In this document: positions 46,340-56,198 of the stretch, piece after piece
Numbering within the stretch: the first letter of the stretch is position 1
Layout: each line of letters begins with the position of its first letter
From: Halomonas sp. SpR1
GTDB taxonomy: Bacteria; Pseudomonadota; Gammaproteobacteria; Pseudomonadales; Halomonadaceae
Direction of reading: 5' to 3'
DNA length: 64,000 nucleotides
Assembly: GCF_031010175.1 (NCBI RefSeq)
Contig: NZ_JAUAMB010000001.1
Span: forward strand, 1-64,000
The notes under the pieces: model-generated
Told to the model about the DNA's origin: nothing
What the model saw: the letters and a program-made list of their open reading frames with translations, nothing else
Databases searched by the model: none
Position numbers and translations under genes: made by a program

Positions 46340-47482
46340 ATGCGTGTAGTACACCAAGCCTCACCCTGGCGCTCTCTATTCCATGAGAATGGAACGCTTA
46401 ATACCTCGGCGCTCAACGCGCCGTTAGATCATCTCTTCGCTAAACTCTTCGCAAATCACTCCTCGCCGCACACCTCTTTAGCGGAAGCCTACGCGTGGCA
46501 ACTGCCGCTAGTGGAAACACTGGTGCATTATGACCTGCCCGCCTGGCGGATAAGCCAGATTATCAGTGACCACAATGCCCATCTCTATCGGCAGGCTATC
46601 GTACTATCCCAGGACGAAATGCAGGCGCAAGGGTGGGGTGCACCGCCAGTCGACTACTGCGTACTGCTGCTGGGTTCCGCGGCGCGCTTCGAGAGTCTGC
46701 TAGGCCCCGACCAGGATAATGCGCTGATTATTGACGATTACCCTGACTACCGGCATGTGGAGATCGACGGCTACTTTCAGGCCCTGGGCGAACGGTTTAC
46801 CCAGCGCCTGGATGATGCAGGGATTCCACTCTGCCATGGTCATGTCATGGCGCGCTGGCCGATGTGGCGCAAACGGCTTAGCGAATGGCAAGCACAGCTT
46901 GAGATATGGAGCACTGATCGACAGGTAAAACGCGTCCAGCAGACCAATATCCTGCTCGATTTTGCCCCGGTAGCGGGCAATCCAGCGCTTGCTGCGCAGC
47001 TGGGGGAGAGCATCGCTTTGATACTGCCCAAAGCGTCACTGTTTATGGATGAAATGATGGCACTACTGGATGAGCTACCGGTGGCGCTGGATCGCTTTGG
47101 GCGCCTCGCCTCAAGCCCAGGCCTGGATGCTCCCCACGAGCACGCCATTAACCTTAAGCATCAAGGCTTGCTACCCTTGATCAGCGCAGCGCGCTTGCTC
47201 TGCCTGCGCCATGGGCTGCGTGATATAGCCACTCGCGAGCGATTGATCGCGCTCAGTCATAAGGCGGATGCGCTGACGTCGACTGAGTCGGCGTTGCTTG
47301 TCGCCGCTTTTGAGCGTCTGCAGCAGCGTCTATTGGATCAACAGCGGTATAACAAATCCCGTGGACAAGTCGCAGATGGTTGGGTTGACCTGCGGCGCCT
47401 ACGCGAAGATGAGCGTCTACTGCTGAAGTTTGACCTGCAGCAGATTAAACGCTTGAGTTCTAGTGCTCAAAGCGGGGGGTAA
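46340..47482 (+). CDS. DUF294-type nucleotidyltransferase-like protein
   Basis: 380 aa. The central domain contains LLLGSAARFESLLGPDQDNALIID, the DUF294 nucleotidyltransferase-like signature (GS...DQDNAL), followed by an all-helical substrate-binding-type domain from about residue 220. The usual N-terminal cyclic-nucleotide and CBS domains are absent. In related genomes DUF294 genes lie beside acetate permease and an exonuclease gene; here an exonuclease fusion is 4 kb away on the other strand. Biochemical role unknown. Confidence 0.8.
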   Translation: MRVVHQASPWRSLFHENGTLNTSALNAPLDHLFAKLFANHSSPHTSLAEAYAWQLPLVETLVHYDLPAWRISQIISDHNAHLYRQAIVLSQDEMQAQGWGAPPVDYCVLLLGSAARFESLLGPDQDNALIIDDYPDYRHVEIDGYFQALGERFTQRLDDAGIPLCHGHVMARWPMWRKRLSEWQAQLEIWSTDRQVKRVQQTNILLDFAPVAGNPALAAQLGESIALILPKASLFMDEMMALLDELPVALDRFGRLASSPGLDAPHEHAINLKHQGLLPLISAARLLCLRHGLRDIATRERLIALSHKADALTSTESALLVAAFERLQQRLLDQQRYNKSRGQVADGWVDLRRLREDERLLLKFDLQQIKRLSSSAQSGG

Positions 47483-47488
47483 AATAAA

Positions 47489-48703
47489 TCAGCCTACATC
47501 GGTATACACAAGTGAGCGTGCTTTAGAGGCCGCTTGGAGCATGACGTCGGGCGGAAAATCAACGGGAGAAAATTGGCTCTCAGCTGCCTCTACATCATTG
47601 AGTAACTTACCTAATGAGCCTGTGCGTTGATTGATAGCATCTTCTATGAGTCGACCAAGTCTAATTTCCTTATTCATGAGCTCTGCACTAATACCGAGAA
47701 TGGTAGGCATTAGCGAGAATAAACCGGCAATAAAGCTTTCTTGCTCATCTAGTCGGCGTTGGTCAGCCATCATTTCACAGGCAAAAGCACGAGTTAAGCC
47801 TTTGATAAGGTTTAGTTTGCTAACAGGGCTGTTGTTGGAGAGCATCACAATGGTGACCAGAGTACGTAGCTCTCTCAGCCCTATAATATGTAAACAATCA
47901 ATCAGCTTAGTCGTGGGACGACGTGACCCCTTCTCCGCGGAATTGGCACGCTTGAATATTGCGCTCAGTAAGTAAGGATCCCTAGCTACTAACGTACTGA
48001 TTTCAGAGAGGCGTACGTTGTCACTATACAGTGCAGAGAGTAACTGCATTTGGTTGGCGCGTGACGCTGAGAGACGAGCCGTTTGCGTTGGTTGGGTTTT
48101 GGGGCGTTCATAAAAATAGCCCTGGAAAAGAGTAAAACCAAGCGCTCTACACTGGTTAAACTCTTCCTGCGTTTCCACTCGTTCTGCCAGGAGCGTAACC
48201 CCTTCTTTATGCAGTTTTTTTATAAGTTCTTTAGGTATGCTATTGGAAATATCAAACTTGACGATGTCACAGAAGGGCAGAAAAGCATGGTTATGTTCAT
48301 CTAAAACAAAATCATCTAATGCTAATTTAAAGCCTTGGCTTTTAATGTAGTGCAAGGCATCAATCACTTCTTTCGTGGGTGGGGTATCCTCGAGAACCTC
48401 AATCACTATTTGCTGGCTAGGCAGCCCAGTCAGGTCTGGATTGGTGAGCCATTCCGCGGAAGCATTAATAAACAGCTGGCGTGAACCGCAAAGTTTATCC
48501 AGGCCAATTTCATAAACAGCAATTGCACATGCTCTAGCGGTGGCTTGGACATTATCAATAACGTCGGCGGTCTGGTTTGTTGCATTAGCACGATAAAGAA
48601 GTTCGTCGGCGACATGGCGTAGCTGAGCATCAACGATTGGCTGTATCGCAATAGTATACTCGTTGGTGCTGGCTTGTTGAGGAGGGGGACACTCATTTTT
48701 CAT
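47489..48703 (-). CDS. EAL-HDOD signalling protein
   Basis: About 404 aa (ATG at 48703; a GTG four codons upstream is also open). Residues up to about 205 are an EAL domain: ADELLYR, LFINAS, QIVIEVLEDTP, FKLALDDFVLD, VKFDISN, LLAERVET and FQGYFYERP, so most metal and catalytic residues are present, although DDFG is DDFV. The rest is an HDOD domain (LLSALYSDNVRLSEISTLVARDPYLLSAIFKRAN). This is the CdgJ/YuxH layout, tied to motility and biofilm control. It follows the symporter-kinase gene by about 100 bp. Confidence 0.88.
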   Translation of the reverse strand: MKNECPPPQQASTNEYTIAIQPIVDAQLRHVADELLYRANATNQTADVIDNVQATARACAIAVYEIGLDKLCGSRQLFINASAEWLTNPDLTGLPSQQIVIEVLEDTPPTKEVIDALHYIKSQGFKLALDDFVLDEHNHAFLPFCDIVKFDISNSIPKELIKKLHKEGVTLLAERVETQEEFNQCRALGFTLFQGYFYERPKTQPTQTARLSASRANQMQLLSALYSDNVRLSEISTLVARDPYLLSAIFKRANSAEKGSRRPTTKLIDCLHIIGLRELRTLVTIVMLSNNSPVSKLNLIKGLTRAFACEMMADQRRLDEQESFIAGLFSLMPTILGISAELMNKEIRLGRLIEDAINQRTGSLGKLLNDVEAAESQFSPVDFPPDVMLQAASKARSLVYTDVG

Positions 48704-48804
48704 CGGCTCATCCACGGCATGCTGCTTTAGGCGAAAGTAGAATTCTGAAATAAAGAATAACTTAGTTTAAGTGAGCAAAGCTAGCCGTTGTAACCAATAT
48801 GTGA

Positions 48805-51558
48805 TCAACGCTTTACTTCATCCGGCGCGGCGGGGAGTTCCAGCGTTAAGCAGGCGCCACCAAAGGTTTTGGCATCTTCAACCCAGAGCCGCCCACCCAA
48901 GTGGGCGATAATGCCCCGACTAATCGGCAGACCTAAGCCGCTGCCTCTTGGTCGGCCACGGGGGATATCGTCATCCTGCTGAATTTGATGGAATTTTTCA
49001 AAGACTCGTTCACGTTCATCTTCGCTAATACCCGCACCATTATCCTCGACGCTTAGCCGGAAATGACGGCGATGGCGGTAAAGCGTAAGGCGTACTTTTG
49101 GCTGTTCCCGGTCGGCAAACTTACCTGCATTATCCAGCAGGTTAATAATCACCTGCTCTAAACGGTCATGGTCGCCCACCACCATCGCTGGATCTACTTC
49201 TAAGCTGACCTCCAGCACAATGCCGCGCTCTTCATGCAGATGGGCAATGGCATCGATGCTGTGCCGGGTCAGGGCGGCAAGGTCGAGGGGCACCGGATTA
49301 AGTGTTAAACGACCACTCTCCAGGCGGGCAAGATCGAGGATCTCCTCAATTAAACGCGACAGCCGCTGGCTTTCGTGAACAATGACACCCAGAAAATGCT
49401 GGCGCTTCTCGTCAGGTAGCTGTCCGCTATCGCGCAAGATTTCCGCAAAGGCACGGATGGAGGTGAGCGGCGTGCGCAGCTCGTGGCTGACCATGGCGAC
49501 AAACTCATCTTTCAAGCGATCCAGCTCACGTAGCCGCTCGTTGGCGCTACGCAGCTCTTCGCCGATTTTCACCAGTTCCTGGGACTTCTGCTCCAAACGG
49601 CGGTTGTACTCCAGGGTTTGTGAGGTCGTATCCAGAATGCTTAGAATCGACTCAATATCCAATGCTTCACCGCGCACTACCGAGTTGATCAGCACTCGCG
49701 CTGAGGAGCTGCCCAGTGCTCCCGCCAGCGCCTGTTCGGCGCGGGTAATCAACTCGGCGGTGGCGGGCTCATCTGCCGCGTAAGCGCTTTTGCTACCGCT
49801 ATGGTTAAACACGCGGCGGGTCGTCTGGGCACCCAAATAGCGAACGAGCAGCTCTTTGAGTGCCCCTTGGGTAGTTTGCCCGCGCCAAAGTGACGTCGAT
49901 AGCGAGCTGGTTTGTAGGTTAGGGTGCATCGCTTCAGTGAACAGCGCTGCCTGGGTTTGCTCAAGAGGCGTGGGGCGGGTAAACAGCGAGACACCTACCA
50001 ATAACCCCACATTGGCCAACATGCTCCAGAGCAGCGAATGGGTGTAAATATCCCAATTTTCGAGCCCGAATAAGCCGTAGGGCATCAGCCAGGCAATTCC
50101 CCAGGGGCCTTCAGTGAGCAGAGAAGCATTCAACCAGCCAGACTGGGCAAACCCAGGTAGCAGCAGCGTGTAGCACCAGATTAAGAACCCGGCGATTAAG
50201 CCAACGGTGGCGCCTTGGCGAGTAGCGCCGCGCCAATATAGGCCAATTAAAAGTGCCGGGGCAAACTGCGCTGCCCCGGCAAACGAGACCAGCCCAATCG
50301 TCACTAAACTATAGGAGTCGCCAATCAGCGCATGGTAGAGATAGCCAAGCAGCAGAATCAGCACGATAGCGACGCGGCGAATACCCAATAGCCAACCGGC
50401 AAGCTCGCCTTTGGTACTTAGGTGCAGCCGCCGTGAGCGCAGCAACAGGGGCATCACCAGCTGGTTGCTGACCATGGTGGAGAGCGCAATGGTCTCGACA
50501 ATCACCATACCTGTCGCTGCCGATAGGCCACCAATAAACACCAGTAGCGGCAGGCCTTCTAAACCGGCTGAAAGGGGCAGGGTCAGCACGAAGCTATCCG
50601 GGTCACCCGCGCTGACGCCAAGCAGCAGACCCGCCAAGGCAATGGGAATAACGAACAGATTAATCAGCAGCATATAGAGGGGAAATAGCCAGCTTGCGCG
50701 AGCTAAGTGCGCCTCATCGACATTTTCGACCACCAATACCTGAAATTGCCGAGGCAGAGTTAAAAAGGCCAGAAAGGCCAGCACCAGCATACCTACCCAG
50801 CCAGTGACGCCACCGGGAACGCTGTCCAAGCGCATGCTATCGATAAGGGCCGGCGTGGCCGCTACCTGGGCAAATAACGCGGTGGGGCCTGCAAACATCA
50901 CGAACACCACGAATACGCCAACGGCCGTAAAGGCCACCAGTTTGACGATAGATTCCACCGCAATGGCCGCCACCATTCCTTCATGACGCTCGCTGGCATC
51001 CAGGTGGCGCGTGCCAAACAGGATAATAAACACGGCTAATACCAGGGCGACCCAGAGGGACTTGTCCATCCAGAAATGTTCATCCATCAAGGTGGTATCG
51101 GCTGCACGGGGATAATTGATCAGCACCGCGTGGCTGACGGTAATCGCTTTTAGCTGCAGGGCGATATAGGGGGTGATACTAATCAGCGCCATCAGCGCAA
51201 CAAGGGCGCCTAAACTGGTGCTTTTGCCATAGCGGGCGCTGATAAAGTCGGCAATCGAGGTGATCCGCTGTCGCGCGGCGATGCGCACCATCTTGCGGAT
51301 GACAAAGGGAGCCAGCAGCATCGCCAGCGTCGGCCCCAGGTAGATGAGTAAAAAGCTGGGGCCATATTCGGCGGCGCGGCCAACGCTGCCGTAGAACGTC
51401 CAGGCCGTGCAGTAAACGGCGATAGAGAGGGCATATACCGTTGGCGAGCCAATGATCGAGCGACCCTGCTCCGCCCGCCGATCGCCCCAGGCGGCAACCA
51501 CAAACAGCAGCGCCAGATAGCCAAAGGCGGTGCCGAGGATAATCGCCTCGCTACGCAT
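48805..51558 (-). CDS. Sodium:solute symporter-type sensor histidine kinase
   Basis: 917 aa. Residues about 1-520 are a 13-helix SSS (PutP-like) transporter domain. After a short linker comes a stretch (ARVLINSVVRGEALDIESILSILDTTSQ) as in STAC/linker regions, a coiled coil, then HisKA with the phospho-His in MVSHELRTPLTSIRAF (about residue 693). The ATPase domain has INLLDNAGKF, VEDNGAGIS and GSGLGLPISRG. It resembles CbrA/CrbS carbon-source sensors, but no LuxR- or NtrC-type partner is adjacent; the operon's regulator is a lone receiver. Confidence 0.92.
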   Translation of the reverse strand: MRSEAIILGTAFGYLALLFVVAAWGDRRAEQGRSIIGSPTVYALSIAVYCTAWTFYGSVGRAAEYGPSFLLIYLGPTLAMLLAPFVIRKMVRIAARQRITSIADFISARYGKSTSLGALVALMALISITPYIALQLKAITVSHAVLINYPRAADTTLMDEHFWMDKSLWVALVLAVFIILFGTRHLDASERHEGMVAAIAVESIVKLVAFTAVGVFVVFVMFAGPTALFAQVAATPALIDSMRLDSVPGGVTGWVGMLVLAFLAFLTLPRQFQVLVVENVDEAHLARASWLFPLYMLLINLFVIPIALAGLLLGVSAGDPDSFVLTLPLSAGLEGLPLLVFIGGLSAATGMVIVETIALSTMVSNQLVMPLLLRSRRLHLSTKGELAGWLLGIRRVAIVLILLLGYLYHALIGDSYSLVTIGLVSFAGAAQFAPALLIGLYWRGATRQGATVGLIAGFLIWCYTLLLPGFAQSGWLNASLLTEGPWGIAWLMPYGLFGLENWDIYTHSLLWSMLANVGLLVGVSLFTRPTPLEQTQAALFTEAMHPNLQTSSLSTSLWRGQTTQGALKELLVRYLGAQTTRRVFNHSGSKSAYAADEPATAELITRAEQALAGALGSSSARVLINSVVRGEALDIESILSILDTTSQTLEYNRRLEQKSQELVKIGEELRSANERLRELDRLKDEFVAMVSHELRTPLTSIRAFAEILRDSGQLPDEKRQHFLGVIVHESQRLSRLIEEILDLARLESGRLTLNPVPLDLAALTRHSIDAIAHLHEERGIVLEVSLEVDPAMVVGDHDRLEQVIINLLDNAGKFADREQPKVRLTLYRHRRHFRLSVEDNGAGISEDERERVFEKFHQIQQDDDIPRGRPRGSGLGLPISRGIIAHLGGRLWVEDAKTFGGACLTLELPAAPDEVKR

Positions 51559-51560
51559 GG

Positions 51561-51770
51561 TTAGCGGCCCGCACGCTGTTCCATAAGCCAGGCGGTCAAG
51601 CCGATTACCACTGTCCAGGCGATAAATAGGTAGAGCGGTAGCCAGCCCACGCTAACGGTGGGTAGTCGATCCACCACGATAATCAACGGCGGGCAGAACA
51701 GCAGCAAGGCAATCGCCACCAGGGCCACTAGACGCTCTGTTTGGCGTGATTTCATTGCGAACGGTTTCAT
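51561..51770 (-). CDS. Small two-helix membrane protein of the symporter-kinase operon
   Basis: 69 aa from ATG at 51770, whose A is shared with the exonuclease stop (TGATG); an in-frame ATG at 51755 is the alternative. Two hydrophobic helices (VALVAIALLLFCPPLIIVV and WLPLYLFIAWTVVIGLTAWL) are joined by a short loop. It lies directly before the symporter-kinase gene. SSS transporters often have a small two-helix partner (DUF485, DUF4212, YhdT), so it may serve the SSS domain of the kinase. The exact family is not recognised. Confidence 0.8.
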   Translation of the reverse strand: MKPFAMKSRQTERLVALVAIALLLFCPPLIIVVDRLPTVSVGWLPLYLFIAWTVVIGLTAWLMEQRAGR

Positions 51771-53830
51771 CAGGCACTGGCATCCTGTCGGTCGAAGGCG
51801 TTGGCTTGCAGCGCTAACAACTGCTCAAGTGTATCGACACCGCGGGCTTCCAAGCGTGGCAACAGGGCTAGCCATAGCTCGGCGGTCACGCGGGCATCGC
51901 CTAATGCAGTGTGGCGGGTGCCCGGTGGAAAAGCCAGATCGTAGCGCTGGGCAAGGCTATCCAGATCATGCCCATCGAGAGCTTCGTCCAGTGCCCGGGA
52001 AATCAGCAGGGTATCGATCACAGGAATATCAAAGGCGACCCCTTTGTGGCTAATGGCGAGCAGATCAAAGGCGGCGTTATGGGCCAGCAGTACCGCTTCG
52101 CCGACATAGTCACGAAAGCGGGTCAGCACAATATCCAGCGGCGGCGCACCGACCACATCGGCATCGGTCAAGCCGTGAATCGCGGTGCTAGCGGGAGGAA
52201 TAGGCCGCTGGGGGTCGACTTTTTGATCGAAGGCTTCGCTGGCCAATAAACGCGCGTTGACCACGCGACAGGCGCCAAGACTGATTACCGTATCGCCCCG
52301 GCGCAGCTCAAGCCCGGTGGTCTCCGTATCAAAGGCGACGATTTCCAGGCTGCGCAGCGTTCGGCTTGCCAGCGCTTCATCCGGCGGGGGCAGGTCGGCG
52401 ATGCCAAAGTCATGGAATTCAGGGCGTGGCGGGGCGGTTTCCCGTGGGGCGCCGACGCGCTCCATGGCGGGCAGGGGGAGCCGCAGGCGTGAATAAATGC
52501 CATTATCGTCGGCCAGGCTCCAGATGTCGCTGGCGTGTTGGCGCAGCACATCGGCGACGCTGGGCGTCAACGGCAGTGAGTTGAGCGGCTGCTGGCGCCA
52601 CACCGCCAGTTCATGCTCGGGGATCGCCTTACCTCGCCAAATAAGGTCGAGATAGACGCGTTTGTTACCCAGGCATATCTCACCTTCAAAGCCACTGTCA
52701 GGAAGGTGGGCATTGAGGTGTTTCACCAAAGAGTCAAACAGTGCGATCAAAGCGGGGGCGTCGCCTTTAAACCAGGCAGGCATGCCCACCGGAGTAATTA
52801 AGCGGTGCGCCGGATCAAGGCGCTCATCAAGCGCCTGCCAGAAGTCGTTTGACCACATCGGCGTTAAGCGCTCGCCCTGGTGCTGCATATCGTCGAGCAG
52901 TTGGCCGATTTTCGCTACGTTGTCGCCGAGCGTAGCGCCCTCTTCTTGAATAACCCGCTCAAAACGCTGACGTAAAGACGACGTGCTGGCATCGTTTTGG
53001 TTACGCAGTTGAATCAGGGCATCGGCGGCGCTGGTCAGGCTGGCGGTATGTTGACGCAGCGGTGTGAGCATATCGGCCAGTTCCGCTCTAACGCCCATTT
53101 CGCTCGACCAGGAGGCAGTGGCGTCGCTAAAGGTCAGCAGTGTTTCGCCATCGCTACCCGGCACGCGGCGTAAAATCACCTTGAGCCAGCGGTCGTCACA
53201 GGGGGCGAGTAATTCGCGCGGTGAGCCGTCGTTAGGTAGTTGGCCGAGCATTTGTTGTAGGCTCGCCACCGGTAGCAGCGCTTCCAAGCGTTTGCCCAGC
53301 CCTAGCCCGGTATTACCCGCAAAAAAGTCCTCTGCTGCCTGGTTGAACAGCATAAGTCGGCGGTGGTGATCGCACAGTAGCAGCGGCGTTTCGAGAACCT
53401 GCAGCAGCGTTTCCAACTCCTGGCGAATACGAGCCGCACTTCGCGCGCCGTCAGCGTGAGCGGTGGCTAAGCGGCTGCGGTCTGCTCGCCAGCTTTCGCG
53501 CACCCGGCGCAGGTCGGGCCCCAACCCTTTGAGCCAGCCTTCGGGAGGGTGTTCGTCCCGGGCATCGGGGTTGGCGACTAAGCGCGCCAACTGCACCTGC
53601 AAATGGCGCAGCGGTGTAAATAGCATGCGCTCAAGCAGTAAACCGACTAAAAAAATCGTTGCGCCACCGGAGAAGCTGCCTAGCCACAGTGCTATGCGCG
53701 TTACACCAGTGGGGGCAAGCTGGGCATCCAGCCAGGCGGCAAAAATGGCCCCGCCCAGCAAACTAATACCGCTAAGCAGTAGCCATAGACCAATCAGGCG
53801 CTGACGTTTGGGTAGCCCGACCCGGGTCAT
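51770..53830 (-). CDS. Membrane-bound PAS/kinase-like protein fused to a DEDDh 3'-5' exonuclease
   Basis: 686 aa. Two N-terminal helices (about residues 10-65) are followed by a PAS-like domain ([32 protein letters not shown] region, split). A helical segment then resembles a dimerisation domain without the phospho-His, and a degenerate ATPase-like part lacks N and G boxes. The C-terminal domain is a DnaQ-type exonuclease with complete motifs: Asp501/Glu503 in FDTETTG, HNAAFD at 584, and His640/Asp645 in HTALGDAR. It is coupled to the response regulator by ATGA. The exonuclease may act on DNA or RNA. Confidence 0.88.
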   Translation of the reverse strand: MTRVGLPKRQRLIGLWLLLSGISLLGGAIFAAWLDAQLAPTGVTRIALWLGSFSGGATIFLVGLLLERMLFTPLRHLQVQLARLVANPDARDEHPPEGWLKGLGPDLRRVRESWRADRSRLATAHADGARSAARIRQELETLLQVLETPLLLCDHHRRLMLFNQAAEDFFAGNTGLGLGKRLEALLPVASLQQMLGQLPNDGSPRELLAPCDDRWLKVILRRVPGSDGETLLTFSDATASWSSEMGVRAELADMLTPLRQHTASLTSAADALIQLRNQNDASTSSLRQRFERVIQEEGATLGDNVAKIGQLLDDMQHQGERLTPMWSNDFWQALDERLDPAHRLITPVGMPAWFKGDAPALIALFDSLVKHLNAHLPDSGFEGEICLGNKRVYLDLIWRGKAIPEHELAVWRQQPLNSLPLTPSVADVLRQHASDIWSLADDNGIYSRLRLPLPAMERVGAPRETAPPRPEFHDFGIADLPPPDEALASRTLRSLEIVAFDTETTGLELRRGDTVISLGACRVVNARLLASEAFDQKVDPQRPIPPASTAIHGLTDADVVGAPPLDIVLTRFRDYVGEAVLLAHNAAFDLLAISHKGVAFDIPVIDTLLISRALDEALDGHDLDSLAQRYDLAFPPGTRHTALGDARVTAELWLALLPRLEARGVDTLEQLLALQANAFDRQDASA

Positions 53831-54201
53831 GGCTGCTCCTCGATCAGTAGCGCTTTGACTTTTTCCACCAGCGACTGGGTTGAGAAGGGTTTGGTGATGT
53901 AATCATCGGCGCCCAACGCCATGCCTTTCTCCCGCTCAACATCACGCCCGTGAGCGGTCAGCATGATAATCGGCAGTTGGGCGGTAGCCGCCTCGCCACG
54001 CAGCCGCTCTAACACGTCAAAGCCGCTAATCCCCGGTAGGCTAATATCGAGTAGCAGCAGATCGGGCTGGCTATCATTCACTCTTGCCAGAGCCTGTTCA
54101 CCATCTTCGGCAGTGACGACCGCAAACCCTGCTTGCTCCATCAGGAATTCCAGCGATAAAACAATGTTGGGTTCGTCATCGACAACGAGCACTTTAGCCA
54201 T
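53827..54201 (-). CDS. Single-domain response regulator
   Basis: 124 aa, receiver domain only. [10 protein letters not shown] (acidic pair), the phospho-Asp in [14 protein letters not shown], the Thr in IIMLTAHG and the Lys in DDYITKPF are all present. No output domain follows. It is first in the operon, in an ATGA overlap with the exonuclease fusion and upstream of the symporter-kinase, which is its probable phosphodonor. Confidence 0.93.
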   Translation of the reverse strand: MAKVLVVDDEPNIVLSLEFLMEQAGFAVVTAEDGEQALARVNDSQPDLLLLDISLPGISGFDVLERLRGEAATAQLPIIMLTAHGRDVEREKGMALGADDYITKPFSTQSLVEKVKALLIEEQP

Positions 54202-54308
54202 GGAGCTCTCCTGCTTTTAGTTGTTTTAACCTTGCCTGGAGTCTAGATAGATCTTACGGGTCGGCCAAGACGACCTTGGCCGAATGCAGGCAAGACAGGG
54301 ACTACTGT

Positions 54309-54334
54309 AAAAGAGCTTTCCAAAAGAGCTTTCA
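54309..54334. repeat. 13-bp tandem duplication upstream of the glycosyltransferase gene
   Basis: AAAAGAGCTTTCC (54309-54321) and AAAAGAGCTTTCA (54322-54334) are adjacent; a looser third copy follows. Confidence 0.7.
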
Positions 54335-54417
54335 AGCGCGCTTTGTTACACTGCATGTCTCTTGGTCATGGCTTAGGGTGTTATGGCTTTCCACTGATTT
54401 GTTTGCTAGGGCTGTTA

Positions 54418-55479
54418 ATGCGCGTATTACTGTTATCTGCCTATGAAGCGGTAAGTCATCGCTACTGGGCGGAGAGTTTGATGGACACTATTGGTGAGGT
54501 CAGTTGGACGTCGTTGAGCTTGCCGCCAAGACATTTTCGCTGGCGCATTCGCGGTAATCCGCTGAGCTGGATGTTAAAAGAGCAGGCTACGCTGAGTCAG
54601 CATTTCGATGTAGTTTTGGCTACGTCGATGGTTGATTTGGCAACGCTGGTCGGGCTTTTTCCTCACTTGGGACAAGCTAGAAAAATCGTCTATTTCCATG
54701 AAAACCAGTTTGCCTATCCGGAGTCGAGCGATCAGATACCACAAGTAGAGGCCAAGATGGTCAATCTTTATACGGCGTTGGCGGCGGATAGCGTGGTGTT
54801 TAACAGCGCCTATAATCGCGACTCTTTTATCGATGGCGCGCGAGCCTTTCTGAAAAAAATGCCGGAAAACCTCCCCGCGGTTAAGCCCTTAGAGGCGCTG
54901 CGTTCGCGTGCCCAGGTGTTGCCGGTACCCATCCCTGTTAGCAATAAAACGTCTCGCGTTGCAACGATGCCCCATCGTATCGTTTGGAATCATCGCTGGG
55001 AGTATGACAAAAACCCCGATGATTTTTTTGCCGTGCTGTTTGCCTTGAGCGACGCCGGGGTCTCATTTGAGCTAGCGGTACTGGGTCAGCGTTTTCGTCA
55101 AGCCCCGGCTATTTTTGCCGAGGCCGAGCAGCGCTTAGCCAAGCATATTGTGGCTTGGGGGCCGCAGCCGGAGGAGGCGTATCGCGAGCTGCTGGATAGT
55201 GCCGGTATTGTGGTATCGACGACATGGCATGAGTTTCAGGGCTTGGCGATTATGGAGGCGGCTCAGCGCGGGGCGCTGCCACTGGTGCCTGACCGGCTCT
55301 GTTTCCCCGCTCTCTACCCGCCAGTCTATCGTTACGACGGTACGCGGGAGGGGCTGTACGATCGACTCAGTGCCTGGCTAACCGACCCCGCAGCTCGTCC
55401 AGAACCCCTTGAGAGCACCGCTTGGGAGTGGCCCGCATGGCGCGAAGCTTACCGTCAGTTGCTGATGGGTTCGACTTAA
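54418..55479 (+). CDS. Glycosyltransferase, tRNA-queuosine mannosyltransferase-like
   Basis: 353 aa from ATG at 54418 (TAGGG upstream). It opens with MRVLLLSAYEAVSHRYWAESL, followed by VVLATSMVDLATLVGLFP, KIVYFHENQFAYPESSDQ (split) and SVVFNSAYNRDSF. These are the hallmarks of the DUF3524/QTMAN group that mannosylates queuosine in tRNA-Asp. The C-terminal GT4-like half has RIVWNHRWEYDKNPDDFF and STTWHEFQGLAIMEAA. It is cytosolic and monocistronic. The enzyme activity is inferred from the family. Confidence 0.85.
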   Translation: MRVLLLSAYEAVSHRYWAESLMDTIGEVSWTSLSLPPRHFRWRIRGNPLSWMLKEQATLSQHFDVVLATSMVDLATLVGLFPHLGQARKIVYFHENQFAYPESSDQIPQVEAKMVNLYTALAADSVVFNSAYNRDSFIDGARAFLKKMPENLPAVKPLEALRSRAQVLPVPIPVSNKTSRVATMPHRIVWNHRWEYDKNPDDFFAVLFALSDAGVSFELAVLGQRFRQAPAIFAEAEQRLAKHIVAWGPQPEEAYRELLDSAGIVVSTTWHEFQGLAIMEAAQRGALPLVPDRLCFPALYPPVYRYDGTREGLYDRLSAWLTDPAARPEPLESTAWEWPAWREAYRQLLMGST

Positions 55480-55501
55480 TAGCTTGGGCTTTCGTTAGTC
55501 G

Positions 55502-56140
55502 TTAAGCAATCTCGGTTTTTTCCTTAAACTCGCACAGATCCTCAATGATACAGCTACCGCAGCGGGGTTTGCGGGCAATGCAGGTGTAACGGCCGTGCAG
55601 AATCAGCCAGTGGTGAGCATCGTGAAGAAACCCTTTTGGCACATGGCGCAGTAGTTTTTGCTCCACCTCAACGACATTTTTGCCTTTCGCGATACCGGTG
55701 CGGTTGGATACCCGGAAGATATGCGTATCCACTGCCATGGTGGGCTGGCCAAAGGCGGTATTGAGAATCACGTTGGCGGTTTTACGGCCGACCCCCGGCA
55801 AGGCCTCTAACGCTTGGCGGGTGTTGGGTACCTCGCCGCCGTGTTGATTGACCAGTATATGGCAGGTTTTCATCAGGTTTTCGGCTTTGGTGTTGTAGAG
55901 ACCGATGGTTTTGATATGCGCTTTAAGTTCGTCGATACCTAAATCAATAATCGCCTGGGGCGTATTGGCAACAGGGTAAAGTCGTGCGGTGGCTTTATTC
56001 ACCCCCACATCGGTGGCTTGAGCAGAAAGCAGGACAGCGGCAAGCAGTTCAAACGGCGTGTTCCAATTTAGCTCGGTAGTGGGGCGAGGATTTTCCGCCT
56101 GAAGGCGAGCAAAAATTTCATGGCGCTTTTGGGCATTCAT
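55502..56140 (-). CDS. nth: Endonuclease III
   Basis: DNA glycosylase/AP lyase for oxidised pyrimidines. 212 aa. Helix-hairpin-helix with the catalytic Lys in LEALPGVGRKTANVILN, the catalytic Asp in AVDTHIFRVSNR, and the 4Fe-4S cluster motif CIARKPRCGSCIIEDLC. It is the last gene after rnfE (58 bp), the usual rnf-nth operon arrangement. Confidence 0.97.
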   Translation of the reverse strand: MNAQKRHEIFARLQAENPRPTTELNWNTPFELLAAVLLSAQATDVGVNKATARLYPVANTPQAIIDLGIDELKAHIKTIGLYNTKAENLMKTCHILVNQHGGEVPNTRQALEALPGVGRKTANVILNTAFGQPTMAVDTHIFRVSNRTGIAKGKNVVEVEQKLLRHVPKGFLHDAHHWLILHGRYTCIARKPRCGSCIIEDLCEFKEKTEIA

Positions 56141-56198
56141 GGCGGTTCTCTTGGTCTAATTATCCCAGTTGTGTACTTAACGACTATTTATATGTCGA

